DNA from: Lycorma delicatula
Taxonomy: Eukaryota; Arthropoda; Insecta; Hemiptera; Fulgoridae
DNA: 64,000 nucleotides
NCBI RefSeq assembly: GCF_047948215.1
Contig: NC_134456.1
Location: forward strand, 195,345,034-195,409,033
Direction of reading: 5' to 3'
Shown piece by piece: positions 38,334-50,880 of this stretch. The translations under genes were made by a program, and so were the position numbers. The notes beneath the pieces were generated by a model, which had not been told where the DNA came from, made no database searches, and saw only the letters and a program-made list of their open reading frames with translations. Positions within the stretch are counted from its first letter, which is position 1. Each line of letters begins with the position of its first letter.

Positions 38334-38619
38334 TTTTTTTCTGTTTAGTCTCCGGAACCACCGTCAGGATTACTTCAGAGAATGATTGAGGATATATGTA
38401 TGAGTGTAAATAAAGTGTAGTCTTGTACAGTCTCAGTTCGACCATTCCTGAGATGTGGTTAATTGTTACCCAACCACCAAAGGACACCGGAATCCACGAT
38501 CTAGTATTCAAATCCGTATAATAGTTACTGCCTTTACTAGGATTTGAACCTTAGAACTCTCGACTTCGAAATCAGCTGATTTGCGAAGGGCGCGTTCACC
38601 ACTAGACTAACCCGGTAGG
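38334..38619 (-). mobile_element. SINE family B with target-site duplication
   Basis: The minus strand runs from a tRNA-like head (TACCGGGTTAGTCTAGTGGT, AAATCAGCTGATTTCGAAGT) through ATACGGATTTGAATACTAGA and GATCGTGGATTCCGGTGTCC. The tail reads CTCTGAAGTAATCCTGACGG, TGGTTCCGGAGACTAAACAG and an A-run. The flanks TTGCTACGAAATATTCT (38317-38333) and TTGCTATGAAATTTTCT (38620-38636) match at 15 of 17 bases. Confidence 0.9.
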
Positions 38620-38994
38620 TTGCTATGAAATTTTCTGGTATTAAACATATTCACATTTCATTTAATAAAATATCATTTAACATTCAAGTTACTTTATCTG
38701 TTATTTTTTCTTTAAAAAAGCTATTAAATTTGTATGTTTTAAAATTATGAACAAATCTGAGTTAATTTATGTTCATACCCCGAGCTGAACACGAAGGACT
38801 GTTCAATCACTTTCATCTCACGAATCGTAATAAAATGACGGTATAAATTGGGTTACAGATAAATTTTCTATATTCCTAATGATTCAATAAACATTCATTT
38901 TTAATTAAAACAAAAAAAAAGGTAAAAACAAAAGGTTGTGCGCAAAATAAACAGTTACCGTGAATGAGAATATCTTGTTTCGTATTGCAATATC

Positions 38995-39150
38995 GTCAAT
39001 GCCTTACGATGTAGGGAATGTCACGAAGTGATCACATGAAAGCACTGCTGTAATGACGTCATGGTTACAGGCTGCGTGACGAGGATCCTGTGCTGCCAGC
39101 GGAACCGCACGTCAACTATTTTAATTGAAGTTATATTAGGCCCGGTGGGG
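38995..39150. promoter_or_regulatory. GC-richer patch with a CRE palindrome
   Basis: It contains TGACGTCA at 39054-39061, GCGTGACGAGG, and GCACGTCAAC within a short CpG-bearing patch in AT-rich DNA. It might be a promoter or enhancer, or the end of a mobile element. No gene start could be tied to it. Confidence 0.25.
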
Positions 39151-40310
39151 GTGTTCAAAGAATTACATTTACGCAAATCAATGAAAAAATCGTTGACAAT
39201 AAATAGTAAAAATATTTAAGTTAAAATTAAAATTAAATAGTTCTTCTATTTAATAAGAAATTTTCACATTGAAATACTGGATGTACAATTTATAATTTTC
39301 TGTTATATGGAAATTCATTGTTAAAAACATGTATGGTCCTTTAATTTCACGATAATTAATTATATTGCGATTTCTTAAAAACAACCTATTTTCATTTTTG
39401 ATTAATTTATTTAACTGTGAAAAAATAATTATTAAAACCAAGATAAAAAATTATATCATCAAAAAATGCACGGCTGTTGTGGATAATAACGAATGTATTT
39501 TTTTTTTAACTTCTGATAATCCAGAATTTAAAGTTTTTTTTTTAAATTATTTATTTTGTTTTGTTTATTCCCGCACGTAATCAATAACCTTATCTTTTCT
39601 TCAACATCTGATTTTGTAACACAAATTTTAAGATTTTTTTAAAAGTTTTGAAAGTTTGCCTTTTTTCATAAGCATTTATCATCTGAGTTAAAGTCTTTTG
39701 TTTACTGTTTTACCTAACTAACTTTTTCATATTTTTATAAAATTTCATTAAATAAAACTATATTCTAATAAATTTATCTACTCTGCTTCCAATATTAAGT
39801 AATGTAGGATGTATCCAAAAGGATTACATTTCATTGGCTTGATAAGCCTAACACATAGACTAAAACTACTTTTTTCTCTTCAAGATTCTGCAGATGCATT
39901 GATAATATTATGCCTATCATTTGGATTACGTAAATATTATTGTAACGGGTTGTACTGAACATATAGCAGTTATGGATTATTTTATTTTCGCATTACTCTC
40001 TTTCTCTCTCTAAATAAATAATTTTTCTGAGTTTATATCATATACTTATAGTTAATACTATTAATAGTGATCGATCATTCCACCGATTTTTATGTTGTGA
40101 ACTGTTAACGTTTTCACCTTTCATCTGGAAGTTCGAATCTTGGACAGGCTGGCGTTTTACGTAAACCATAAATTTTTATATCACATTCATTTAAGTCGGC
40201 TGACATCAAGTAAAGGACTTTCCATTAACTCTCGACTAAGCTCAGAAAAACTAGGAAGACTGGAGTAAAAGCAAAAGAAAAATAAACTGTATATAGTTTA
40301 ATAATTTACA
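39151..40310. other. AT-rich intergenic DNA
   Basis: No gene. A possible SINE remnant at about 40105-40155 shows CTTTCATCTGGAAGTTCGAA, TCTTGGACAGGCTGGC, like the B-box part of family A but without its flanks. Confidence 0.45.
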
Positions 40311-40369
40311 TATACGAGGTGCGACAATAAAGTAATGAGACTGATGTGAAAAAAAATGTTGCTTACCGT

Positions 40370-41510
<1,141 letters not shown>

Positions 41511-41653
41511 TGAGCAGTTGCATCAATGTGCCGCCGCTTGGACTAAAAGTAGCTTATACACCAAGGTCAAAGATGGTGTGCCTACGCAAGCTGCAGGGTT
41601 GCCACATCTTGCAAAGAAAAATCAGTCTCATTACTTTATTGTCGCACCTCGTA

Positions 41654-41827
41654 TATATATATATATATTTTTTTTTTTCTAACAGAAACATGTAATCGAT
41701 AATATTTGGGAATTCAGTAGGAATAAATTTTATTTTCCATTTATTTGATAAAGTAATAGATAGTTTGAAAAACTGAAAACATAACTGATCAGTTTCTTTA
41801 TCATGCCAATCCTTGCGCCAATACTTA
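41654..41827. other. Short AT-rich spacer
   Basis: It begins with a TA run and a T-run directly after the mariner. Nothing else is seen. Confidence 0.6.
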
Positions 41828-41982
41828 TTTTTTTCTTAACCTCCGGGACCACCGTTAGGTATTGCTTCAGAGGATGAGATGAATGACAAGTAGCGTGTAA
41901 AATGCCATGCCTGACCGGGATTCGAACCCGGAACCTCCGAATGAAAGGCCGAGACGCTAGCACTCGCGCCACGGAAGCCGGC
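41828..41982 (-). mobile_element. SINE family A
   Basis: The minus strand has head GCCGGCTTCCGTGGCGCGAG, AGCGTCTCGGCCTTTCAT, B box GGTTCGAATCCCGGTCAGGC, a body ending CATTCATCTCATCCTCTGAA, and tail GCAATACCTAACGGTGGTCC, CGGAGGTTAAG. Flanks TGCGCCAATACTTAT and TGCGCCCATACCTGT suggest a decayed target-site duplication. Confidence 0.9.
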
Positions 41983-42550
41983 TGCGCCCATACCTGTAAT
42001 ACCCAAAGGAAAGATTCCTATTCTCTACACTTTACATTTCTGTAAGCTCGATGTATTAATACAGAAAAGTATATTTATTCTGAAACGAGCAGCTTATATT
42101 TTAATGAAAAACCATATTAATCCAAATGACAATTAAGAGAATAGATAATTACAATAATGCAGCTGTTTTTTTTTCATCATTTAACGAATAACTTTCTAAA
42201 TATTTATTTTCAGATTACTTTTATTCAAAATTAATGAAACTAAGAAAATAATTATTACAATATTTAATAACATTAGAATCTTTATTGTGTTAAAACCATA
42301 ACCATATATTTAAAAAAAAAAGTGTTATGAAAATTACCGTAATTTATTAACTCACACGTAAAAAAGTTTAATTTTACTGGTTTAAGTCTTTTTGATGCGA
42401 TTATAAAGACTAATAAAATAAATTCTGCAGTAATTTTTAACATTATTAAACCACAATATCTTAAGTTTAGAACTAAATGTCCTAATATAAACCTAAGTTA
42501 TCAGTGAAATATTACTTAATTTCTTATTTTTTATTTATTAAAATAAATAA
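41983..42550. other. AT-rich intergenic DNA
   Basis: No feature seen. Confidence 0.5.
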
Positions 42551-42640
42551 CAATTTATAGGTAATTATATATATATATATATATATATAATTGTTCATAT
42601 AAAACTCCTTCCAATTTATATGTAATTACCAATTTATAGG

Positions 42641-42715
<75 letters not shown>

Positions 42716-42722
42716 TCCTTCC
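42551..42722. repeat. Duplicated (AT)n unit
   Basis: CAATTTATAGGTAATTATAT plus an AT run and AAAACTCCTTCC occurs twice in tandem, with AT runs of different length (42566-42588 and 42643-42710). The open frame on the minus strand is an artefact. Confidence 0.85.
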
Positions 42723-43254
42723 CTTTATCAAACCATTGTATAATTGAAGATTACACAAACAATATCTCTTATGCAGTATTCAGTCGACTGGATATACGTA
42801 GACACTAAACGAATATTAAAACAATCCGTAGCGTACGACAGTCGGCAGCAAAAAACAAATAAAATTTCGATAAAACTAGTATTAAATTTTTTTTATTATC
42901 GAAATCTCTTTTTTTAAATATCTTATTTATCATATAGAATACAGCACAATTATACTTCGAAGACTTTTTAATGAAACGATTTAAATTCATCCACAAAAAA
43001 TGACGCTGAATAAAAACTTGAATATTTATTTCTTAATTCGTGAAATTTCAGGAAATCGACAAAACTGGATTAAAATTTTGTATTTTTATTTAATTTATTA
43101 AAAACGCTTTACATTATATTTATCACTAGACAGAAACATTTTGTTGTTAAGTGGTTTGTTTATTTATATTTATTTTTTTTTAGTTTTATGCGCATACATT
43201 TTATATTAAGTTGGACTGAATCCCAAAACGCAGTTAAGAAAATAAATTATAGTA
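42723..43254. other. AT-rich intergenic DNA
   Basis: No feature seen. Confidence 0.5.
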
Positions 43255-43440
43255 GTGTTAGCGAAATCGAGGGCCTGTTTGACACACCCAGCGCACGTGG
43301 GGGCGTCGTGCATGCCTCCCTGCGGCAGTGCTTTGGCCTCGTGGCCTCTTGTTCACTCCTTTGCTCTTCCTACATCGGTCGCGGAGGGGGTCATCCCGCG
43401 TGAAAATGTGCGTAATTCTGACGTCTGCAAGAAGCTGATA
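43255..43440. other. Isolated GC- and CpG-rich island
   Basis: A sharp rise in GC and CpG (for example GCGCACGTGGGGGCGTCGTG and GGTCGCGGAGGGGGTCATCC) lies in AT-rich DNA. Overlapping frames on both strands stay open across it (43188-43403 and 43255-43479 on the plus strand), as expected of GC-rich sequence. No domain is recognised. It may be an unannotated promoter, a conserved non-coding element, an exon, or a mobile-element scrap. Confidence 0.35.
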
Positions 43441-46400
43441 AATTCCAACAATTATCTACAACTGTCGATATTTATTTAAATATATTTATATTGTTTTTCT
43501 TTGTCGTATAAATACTGGGCAACGTTTTATAAAAATTAAGCAATACATATTTTTTTATATATATTTGTTTGTTTCTTCATGTCTCAAAAGAAATACTAAA
43601 CCAAACATACAATTAGAAAATAAATAAATGAGCACAACATACTGTATGTGGGATATGCAACATAAATTTAGTGAATTAATCTACAGTATCAACATCCTAT
43701 TATTGTGTCAATAATATTATTTATTTAATTTTAAGACTTTGGGAATGCTGATGAAATACATTTCAATGAGATGAATTAAATGAAAAATAAGAGAAAAAAT
43801 TCTTGGGCCTTGCCGGTAATCGAACTTGATATTGGCCTACTGTATTTATTTTTTTCAGAACAGTAATAAAATAAGTAAAAACTGCATTTATACAAGAACA
43901 CTCACAATGCAAATTAATAGAAGCTTTTTCCTCCTTTTTATTCTGCAATGGTGATAGGAATGTAACGCAAAAAAGTGAGGATGATGCACCTTTACTCCTC
44001 TTAAAATGTTGCCTAGCTGAAAATTAAAAACTCAATAAAATTGAGCTTAAAATACAAAATCACTTTTATCAGGTCCTCAACTTTATCATATTGTATTCAA
44101 TAATTAAATTTAAAAAAAAATCTTTGTCTTTCCATACGTTGCATCTTATGATATTGTTTAAGGGTATCTTCAGTAAGATAAGTATTTTGCCTGAGAATGA
44201 GTTAGCATCCTAAAGGATAATCAAGCCAATGAACAGGGAATTAAGTGAATAGGGTATCTTCTTTAACATTTCTAATCATTCTTATTTTAGAAATACCCTT
44301 ATTCCACTTCTGTGAATAAATAAAGAAAAATATTGTATTTAGTGTTTATTGAGATTTGAGTTTTCGGTACTATTAAATGTATGTCAATGTTTATGGGTGA
44401 GTAGGGTTTTTGTATATATGTATATGTTGTATGGGTGTGGTATACTGCTTCAATGTATTTAAAAGAAAGCTTTTAACTAGCTCCAGGTCTCACGGTCATG
44501 CTTCCATATTCAAAAAATGAACACTTTAGGATAAATAAATTAAATTAGTAAATATAAAGACTGCATGCTGATTTATTATAACCTTTAGGATACTAGAACT
44601 ATTGATCTATTGGAAAAAATTATTAATGAAGTATGAAAATGCTTGATTTGAATAATATGAAACATTCTCTTATTGAATGGAGACTGTTTAAAATGCATTG
44701 TTTCCCACAAAAAATGGGTAACTACCTGAAGTATAAATAAGTTTTCTCTAACAATTATTATCCTCTTAATACAGTAAGTTCCTATGGTGAAAAAAGTAAA
44801 GATGTCACTTTTAGGGTTGGATAAATACTGTTTTGATACAGCAGTTTATTTGGCTTCATGAAGAAGGCAGATGGAAACTACATTATTCCTCACACTGCTC
44901 AGAAAGCAAGAAATGTTTTTATAAGTTTGGGAACGAATGTGACAATTTTTTTTAGTAATTTTGTTCTTATGTCAGATCATCCAAAATTGTTTGTTACAGC
45001 ACCTAGCTAAATCAAAGAAACGATAAAAGAATTTACCATTAAAATAATAAATTTTATATTGATCATAATAATGATAATTATTATTAGTAGTAGTTCTTTT
45101 TAAATGGGCATTGAAGCTGTGCTTACTTTCCATTAAAAACCGGTGAAATATAACTACCGAATCAGAGAGTATTCCAGTCATTGTTTAATGGAGTATAAAG
45201 TCTAGTTTGAATTTTTTTTTAGTTAATCAGACTCTTAATAAAACAAAATAACAATTTATAATTTTTAGATCACAATAACAAAATGTGATTAGAATTTATT
45301 ACAGATTTATAAAATAAGTTCTTTTCTAAAAAGAAGGAAGTTTGCTTCCAGAAGATGTTTACAGGGTTATTGTGCCTTTTCTTCATCAATAATGTTACCA
45401 GTAACAGTTTTGTTAATTTTGAAATGATGAGGTAACCCATTTAGTAAATGGTCAAATATCTGTTTTTTTTCTGTTTAATTTGTTAATTTAATCTTATTTT
45501 TGTCAGATTTAGTGTTAGTAAAATTGATATTGCCAAAGTATATTGGGTTCATATAATGTTTAGACATATAATGCTTTATATGTAAAATTTATGAGTTGTG
45601 CTTAATATATGTTTGTTCTGTTTGTATGAGGAAATTTAAAAAATGTTAATTTTAATTTTTATTACTACTTGTTCTTTGTACGTGAAGGAAAATATAGAGT
45701 ATTTGGTACAATACCTGCAGTTGTTCATTCCTGGCTTGCAATGCTTATTGGCTTTGTTATTGTGTCATGTGGATTTCTGCATTTTCTTTATTGTATGGAA
45801 AACAGCACAATAAACTTCTTTTCTGAAAATGCTGCTAACTTTAAATAAATGTTTTATTGCACATTTTTTATTACAAGGTGTATTTTTGATTTTGTTCTGT
45901 ATTTTATATAAAATATTATCTATAAGTTTGTGTGCATAGCCATTAATACATACATATTCTATTGTTTAGTTCTTCAATGTAATTGTTGGAAGACAAAGGT
46001 TTAAATTTGACAAGTGATGTAACAAGTGTGAAAAACCTTTATGTTGTATGCTGTGATTAAATGTGCAGTATGGTAAGGGGCTCACTTGTGAGGGTTTTCT
46101 AAATATTTTGATACGATGCTTATTATGTATGTTGAATGAAAAAGAATTCATAAATGGATTATGTCTCTATATCATAAAGACTGCACCCAAATCAACCGAT
46201 TTTCATATTCTATTTCCTAAAATAATAATTAAAACACACCACATTAAACAGCATAACAAACGCAGACAAAACGATTAATGTTTTTAATATATGTAACAAG
46301 AAGATCAAAATCCTAATTCACAGCTTTAGGATTCATTCTGAAATATAAGTTTATGTATGCTAGATGCCATATGTGACATGTTAATATATGTTTGAGGTAA

Positions 46401-46769
46401 CAAAATCTAACATATTAATGAGTTGCCAACAAGTATTACACTTATGTAGTGATTATAGGAAATCTGAAATGAGATGAAGTCAATCCCAAGAATTACATAA
46501 CCATTCTCAAAAGTAACAAGCATCTCATACCAGGTTTATTGCACAGTTGTATAATACCTTTTTGTATGTGCATCAAATATTTACTAAACACAGGTATTTT
46601 GAGATAAATGTTAGACAAGTTCAAAGAATCTTTTTTAATAAAAATCTGCACTATATCTACAATACCGAAGAACTGTATAATTCAAAATATATAATCTGGT
46701 ATCCTCCATTCTTTACTTAGTAGAGGCAATATATAATCCATTGTTTCTTGACAAAGAGAATACTAATTT
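43441..46769. other. AT-rich intergenic DNA
   Basis: No supported gene. Short frames at 44972-45181 and 45966-46278 have no domain. Confidence 0.45.
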
Positions 46770-46786
46770 GTTGTTTTACACTATCT

Positions 46787-47074
46787 TTTTTCCCTGTTTA
46801 GCCCCCGGGAATCACTGTCAGGAATTACTTCAGAGGATGAATGAGGATATATGTATGAGTGCAAGTGAATTGTAGTCTTGTGGAGTCTCAGGTTGTCCAT
46901 TTCTGAGATGTGTGGTTAATTGAAACCCAGCCACCAAAGAACACCAGTATCCACAATTAGTATTCAGATTCATATAAAAATAACTGACTTTACTAGGACT
47001 TGAATGCTGGAACTTCGACTTCCAAATCAGCTGATTTGGGAAGATGCATTCACCACTAGACCAACCTGGTGGGG
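46787..47074 (-). mobile_element. SINE family B with perfect 17-bp target-site duplication
   Basis: Minus-strand head CCCCACCAGGTTGGTCTAGT, AAATCAGCTGATTTGGAAGT, body with TACTAATTGTGGATACTGGT, tail CTCTGAAGTAATTCCTGACA, CCCGGGGGCTAAACAGGG, A-run. GTTGTTTTACACTATCT flanks it exactly at 46770-46786 and 47075-47091. Confidence 0.93.
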
Positions 47075-47091
47075 GTTGTTTTACACTATCT

Positions 47092-48082
47092 GTACCAAAT
47101 TTTCTTACAGCTGTTATGTGTGTAAAGCATCTTATGTAGAGGCATTTATCAAAATTGTACTTTGAGGGAAATTGTGTTCATTACACAACCCCTGTGGCAA
47201 CGTAATTAATTGTAATGCTGAACATCTACACCAGTGGTCTTGGCATGCCTATATGCAACAGAATGTTCAGTTCTGTGCAAAATGCAACAAGAAACCACTT
47301 CACTCCTTAATAATTCATATGGAGTGCTTGTTATCTTGGGAATGGCTACACCCGGTTCCAGAATGTCTTATCACATGATATCTACAATCTTTTAGGTTAT
47401 GACAGTTAATATACATACATACGTACCTGGATAACATTCTGGATAATTTTAAGATCATTTTTACATTCATCTAATGAGGAAATTACAGGGTTTTTTTAAA
47501 ATAAAATGTATATTTGTAAATTACTAATACAAAAACAAACTACTAATATTAAATCAAACTCATGAATTCTCAAAATCTAAATAGATTGAAATTAGAATTT
47601 TCAATAATCATGGAACTTACTTATATATATTTTGTACAATAAGAAAAAAATATATAGTGTAAATAATTTAATACTACCAAGTGAATAATTTAATTTTAAT
47701 GCATATTATTAAAACTCTTACTTTGTAAAGCAATACTAGTAATTAAATGTAATTGAATTAATAAAGGAAAAAAATTGTAGTTTGATTATTATTAAAAAAA
47801 TTAACACTAATATTAATTTAATACTAAGAATTCAAATTTATAATCTAATGATCAGAGATTTAAAGAGACTATTCTTAAATTGTATCAAAAATAATTTTTA
47901 ATTTGAATACTATTATTAAATAACACATACTTTGTAAAGAAACTTAAACAAATATAATTTGGGCAGTTCATGATATTACATAATAAGCCTATCTAAAAAT
48001 AAACTGTAAGGTACAACTTATCAAATTAAGATAAAAAATACTGATATGTTGTTATGCACTTAACGACTTACTACCATTAATA
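47092..48082. other. AT-rich intergenic DNA
   Basis: A 68-codon frame at 47172-47378 has six Cys and several His residues but no recognisable finger spacing and no neighbours of coding character. Confidence 0.4.
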
Positions 48083-48441
48083 AAGTTTTAATTGGTGTGT
48101 ATTAGTAACTAAATGCATTAGAAATCTACTGCACAGCAATATCTTTACACTTGTTTCAGTTGATATAACATGAAAAAATACATAATTCATATCAAAAGAA
48201 AAATGCAAGTGATAAAATGTAACAGTAAAACCCCAATATTAAAATATTTATTTAAATATTAAATGTTACCTAAAGGTCAGTAAAACTATGATATTAAAAT
48301 ATTTAATGTTCATTTACTTGCATTTTTCTTTTGATTTGATTTATTTTTCATGTCAGATCAACTGACACAAATATAAAGATATTAATGTGCAGTAGATTAC
48401 TAATGCCATTGAATTACTATTAAACACCAGTTACAATTCTA
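48083..48441. repeat. Long foldback (inverted repeat) with about 140-base arms
   Basis: The left arm (48083-48222) and right arm (about 48305-48441) are reverse complements at roughly four bases in five. Shared stretches include AATCTACTGCACA, CAGTTGAT, CATGAAAAA and ATCAAAAGAAAAATGCAAGT. The AT-rich spacer of about 80 bases contains repeated TATTAAAATATTTA phrases. It could be a foldback or MITE-type element. No protein is encoded. Confidence 0.75.
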
Positions 48442-49646
48442 AAAAGCCAATAAGTTATAAGGGAGATTTAAAAAAGGTAATTTATGAGCTGGTTATGAAT
48501 AGAAATATCTGTTCAGAGTAAACCTGCTGTTATTTCATATTTTTAAATTAACTTTAAAATAAATTCAAATTTGTGTGTAATTACAGTCTTACAAAAAGTA
48601 AACCATGATATTGGCTCAGTGCCTTTGATTTTTTTATTCTGTTTGGTATATTGTTTTCATTACTTTAAATAACATGAATATGTATTTTGGAGATGGTTGG
48701 CATCAATTGTTCTTTTAGAGTTATCCCACTACATTTTATAAAAGTCTTTCTTACATGATTTTATTCCTACATCAACTTTTCATTTCATTTCAGTTTTTGC
48801 TACCTGTTTATGTCTTTTATATCTTAAAATATTTTCTCACCATATGCTAGTTATTATCAGCATAACTTGGAGAAAGGTCTGTCTTGTAGTACTGAATCTG
48901 ATAAAATTCAGTCTCATTACTTTCAGATCTGATCTGTTCAACCAGGGCAATAGGATAATCCTTTTTGAACCTATTGCATTCATTAATTAAGAATTAATTG
49001 AATATAATTCTCTTTCCTAATGTGTACATTGCAATCTGTTCAACTAGTGAACAATAAGCAACTCCCCATACCCCAATGAGATGAGGATGATATGCATGAC
49101 ATGTAAATGAAGTGCAGTGTTGTATTTTTTGTTTAAATTATTGTCTTTCTTACAATAATTTAACTCCTGCTGTCAAATGAATGTCACTTCGTAGACAGCT
49201 AAAGAAACAGCTCGTAGAAACTCAAAGAACGCTATAACCAAACGATAACCTTACTGTTTGGATACACACAATTAACTGGACAAGTTTAACTGCAAATACT
49301 GTACAGTATAAATTAGACCATTTACAAAAACAAGTTAGTCTCTGAATGAATCGGGAACGGTTTTTGTAAATAGAGATTTAATATTTCATTTATTTAGAAT
49401 GGCACATCCTTGGTTATTGCTTACATAAACCTGAATAAAGAAATTTTTCTTATGTATGACTAAAGCCTACGCTAGCGTACGGTTGTTCGCTGCTCACAGA
49501 ATAAAGGGCGAAGAGCCCTTAAGAATAAAGAATAAACAGAATAAAGGGCATAAACAGTAGACATCAATCTTTTGCGTGTTTGGCTTGGATATCTTATACA
49601 GCTATAAAACTATAAATAAATACATTTAGGGCTAAACACTAATCAG
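48442..49646. other. AT-rich intergenic DNA with a SINE scrap
   Basis: At about 49075-49125, GATGAGGATGATATGCATGA, CATGTAAATGAAGTGCAGTG matches the 3' half of family B. At about 49500-49560 there is a local duplication of AGAATAAAGGGC. Confidence 0.5.
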
Positions 49647-49661
49647 TAAGCCGATTAGTCT

Positions 49662-49943
49662 CTTTCTTTTTCCTGTTTTGCCTCCGGGAATTACTTCAGA
49701 AGATGAATGAGCATGATATGCATGAGTGTAAATGAAGTGTAGTCTTGTACAGTCTCAGTTCGGCCATTCCTGGGATGTGTGGTTATTTGAAACACAACCA
49801 CCAAAGAACACCGGTATTCACGATCTAGTATTCAAATCCGAATAAAAATAACTGACTTTACTAAGACTTGAACGCTGGAACTCTCGACTTCCAAATCAGC
49901 TGATTTGGGATGACACGTTCACCACTAGACCAACCCGATGGGT
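49662..49943 (-). mobile_element. SINE family B, left member of a head-to-head pair
   Basis: The minus-strand head is AACCCATCGGGTTGGTCTAG and the tail is CTCTGAAG-like, though shortened in the CCGGAGG region, then CAAAACAGGAAAAAG. Flanks TAAGCCGATTAGTCT (49647-49661) and TAAGCGGGTTAGTCT (49944-49958) match at 13 of 15 bases and are read as its target-site duplication. Confidence 0.9.
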
Positions 49944-49968
49944 TAAGCGGGTTAGTCTGCATAATATT

Positions 49969-50255
49969 AACCCACCGGGTTGATCTAGTGGTGAACGCGT
50001 CTTCCCAAATCAGCTGATTTGGAAGTCGAGAGTTCCAGCGTTCAAGTCCTAGTAAAGCCAGCTATTTTTACACGGACTTGAATACTAGATCGTGGATACC
50101 GGTGTTCTTTGGTGGTTGGGTTTCAATTAACCACACATCTCAGGTATGGTCGAACTGAGAATGTACAAGACTACACTTCATTCACACTCATACATATCAT
50201 TCTCTGAAGTATTATCTGAACGGTAGTTACTGGAGGCTAAACAGGAAAAGAAAGA
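49969..50255 (+). mobile_element. SINE family B, right member of a head-to-head pair, 15-bp target-site duplication
   Basis: Plus-strand order: AACCCACCGGGTTGATCTAG, AAATCAGCTGATTTGGAAGT, GCGTTCAAGTCCTAG (B box), TACTAGATCGTGGATACCGG, TGTACAAGACTACACTTCAT, TCTCTGAAGTATTATCTGAA, CGGTAGTTACTGGAGGCTAA and an A-rich end. AGTCTGCATAATATT flanks it exactly at 49954-49968 and 50256-50270. Its target overlaps the duplication of the left copy, so it was inserted second. The 62-codon frame on the other strand is accidental. Confidence 0.95.
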
Positions 50256-50270
50256 AGTCTGCATAATATT

Positions 50271-50469
50271 GCATAACCTATCTATTTCAGTATCAAATAA
50301 GTAACTAATAAATATGACATGAATTTGTTCATTGATTGGGATAAACAATAGTCGTACCATATACATATTTTCTTTAATCGAATAGTATTATAAACACATG
50401 CTCATTAGGGAGCAAGATATACAGCTATGCTGTTCATCAGATCTGTGCCAATTCGGCTTGGACAACCTA
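50271..50469. other. Intergenic DNA
   Basis: No feature seen. Confidence 0.4.
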
Positions 50470-50675
50470 TACGTACTGTGCACCTCCCCTTTTGATTACA
50501 ATCGGTTGAACCAAAAGTGTCCAAAAAAGCCCAAAATCCAAATGTTTTAATTCAATAACAATAAAAAAAAAACATATATATATATATGAAAAAATATCAA
50601 AAGTTATGAAATAAAATTTTATGAACATTTAAAAAAAAAATGTGTATATGCAATTTAATAGGTGTACAAGGACGT
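50470..50675 (+). mobile_element. Right part of the repeat with ACTTCCTTGTAC-type ends
   Basis: GTGCACCTCCCCTTTTGATT, CCAAAAGTGTCCAAAAAAGC, CCAAAATCCAAATGTTTTAA matches the block at about 8983-9050. The element ends at GTACAAGGACGT (50664-50675), the inverse of the left terminus at 8771-8782 apart from one base. The left portion is absent here. Confidence 0.6.
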
Positions 50676-50880
50676 CATATGGCATCCACATCAGATTCTT
50701 TTTTTTTCATTTTGAAAGCTAGATTATTTTTATTCTGTCCATCTGATTATATAGCAATGAACTTATCAAAGAAATCTAACTTCTGTGTGGCACTAACATT
50801 TTGTCCATTTAGTTGAATAATACTGATGGGTTTCTTTTAACTCTGTATGTTTTATTTATTTGTATCAATACAACAATAAA
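50676..50880. other. Intergenic DNA
   Basis: No feature seen. Confidence 0.4.

Noticed and set aside
47172..47378. Small Cys/His-rich zinc protein
   Set aside because: The Cys and His spacing fits no known finger and the frame has no support on either side.
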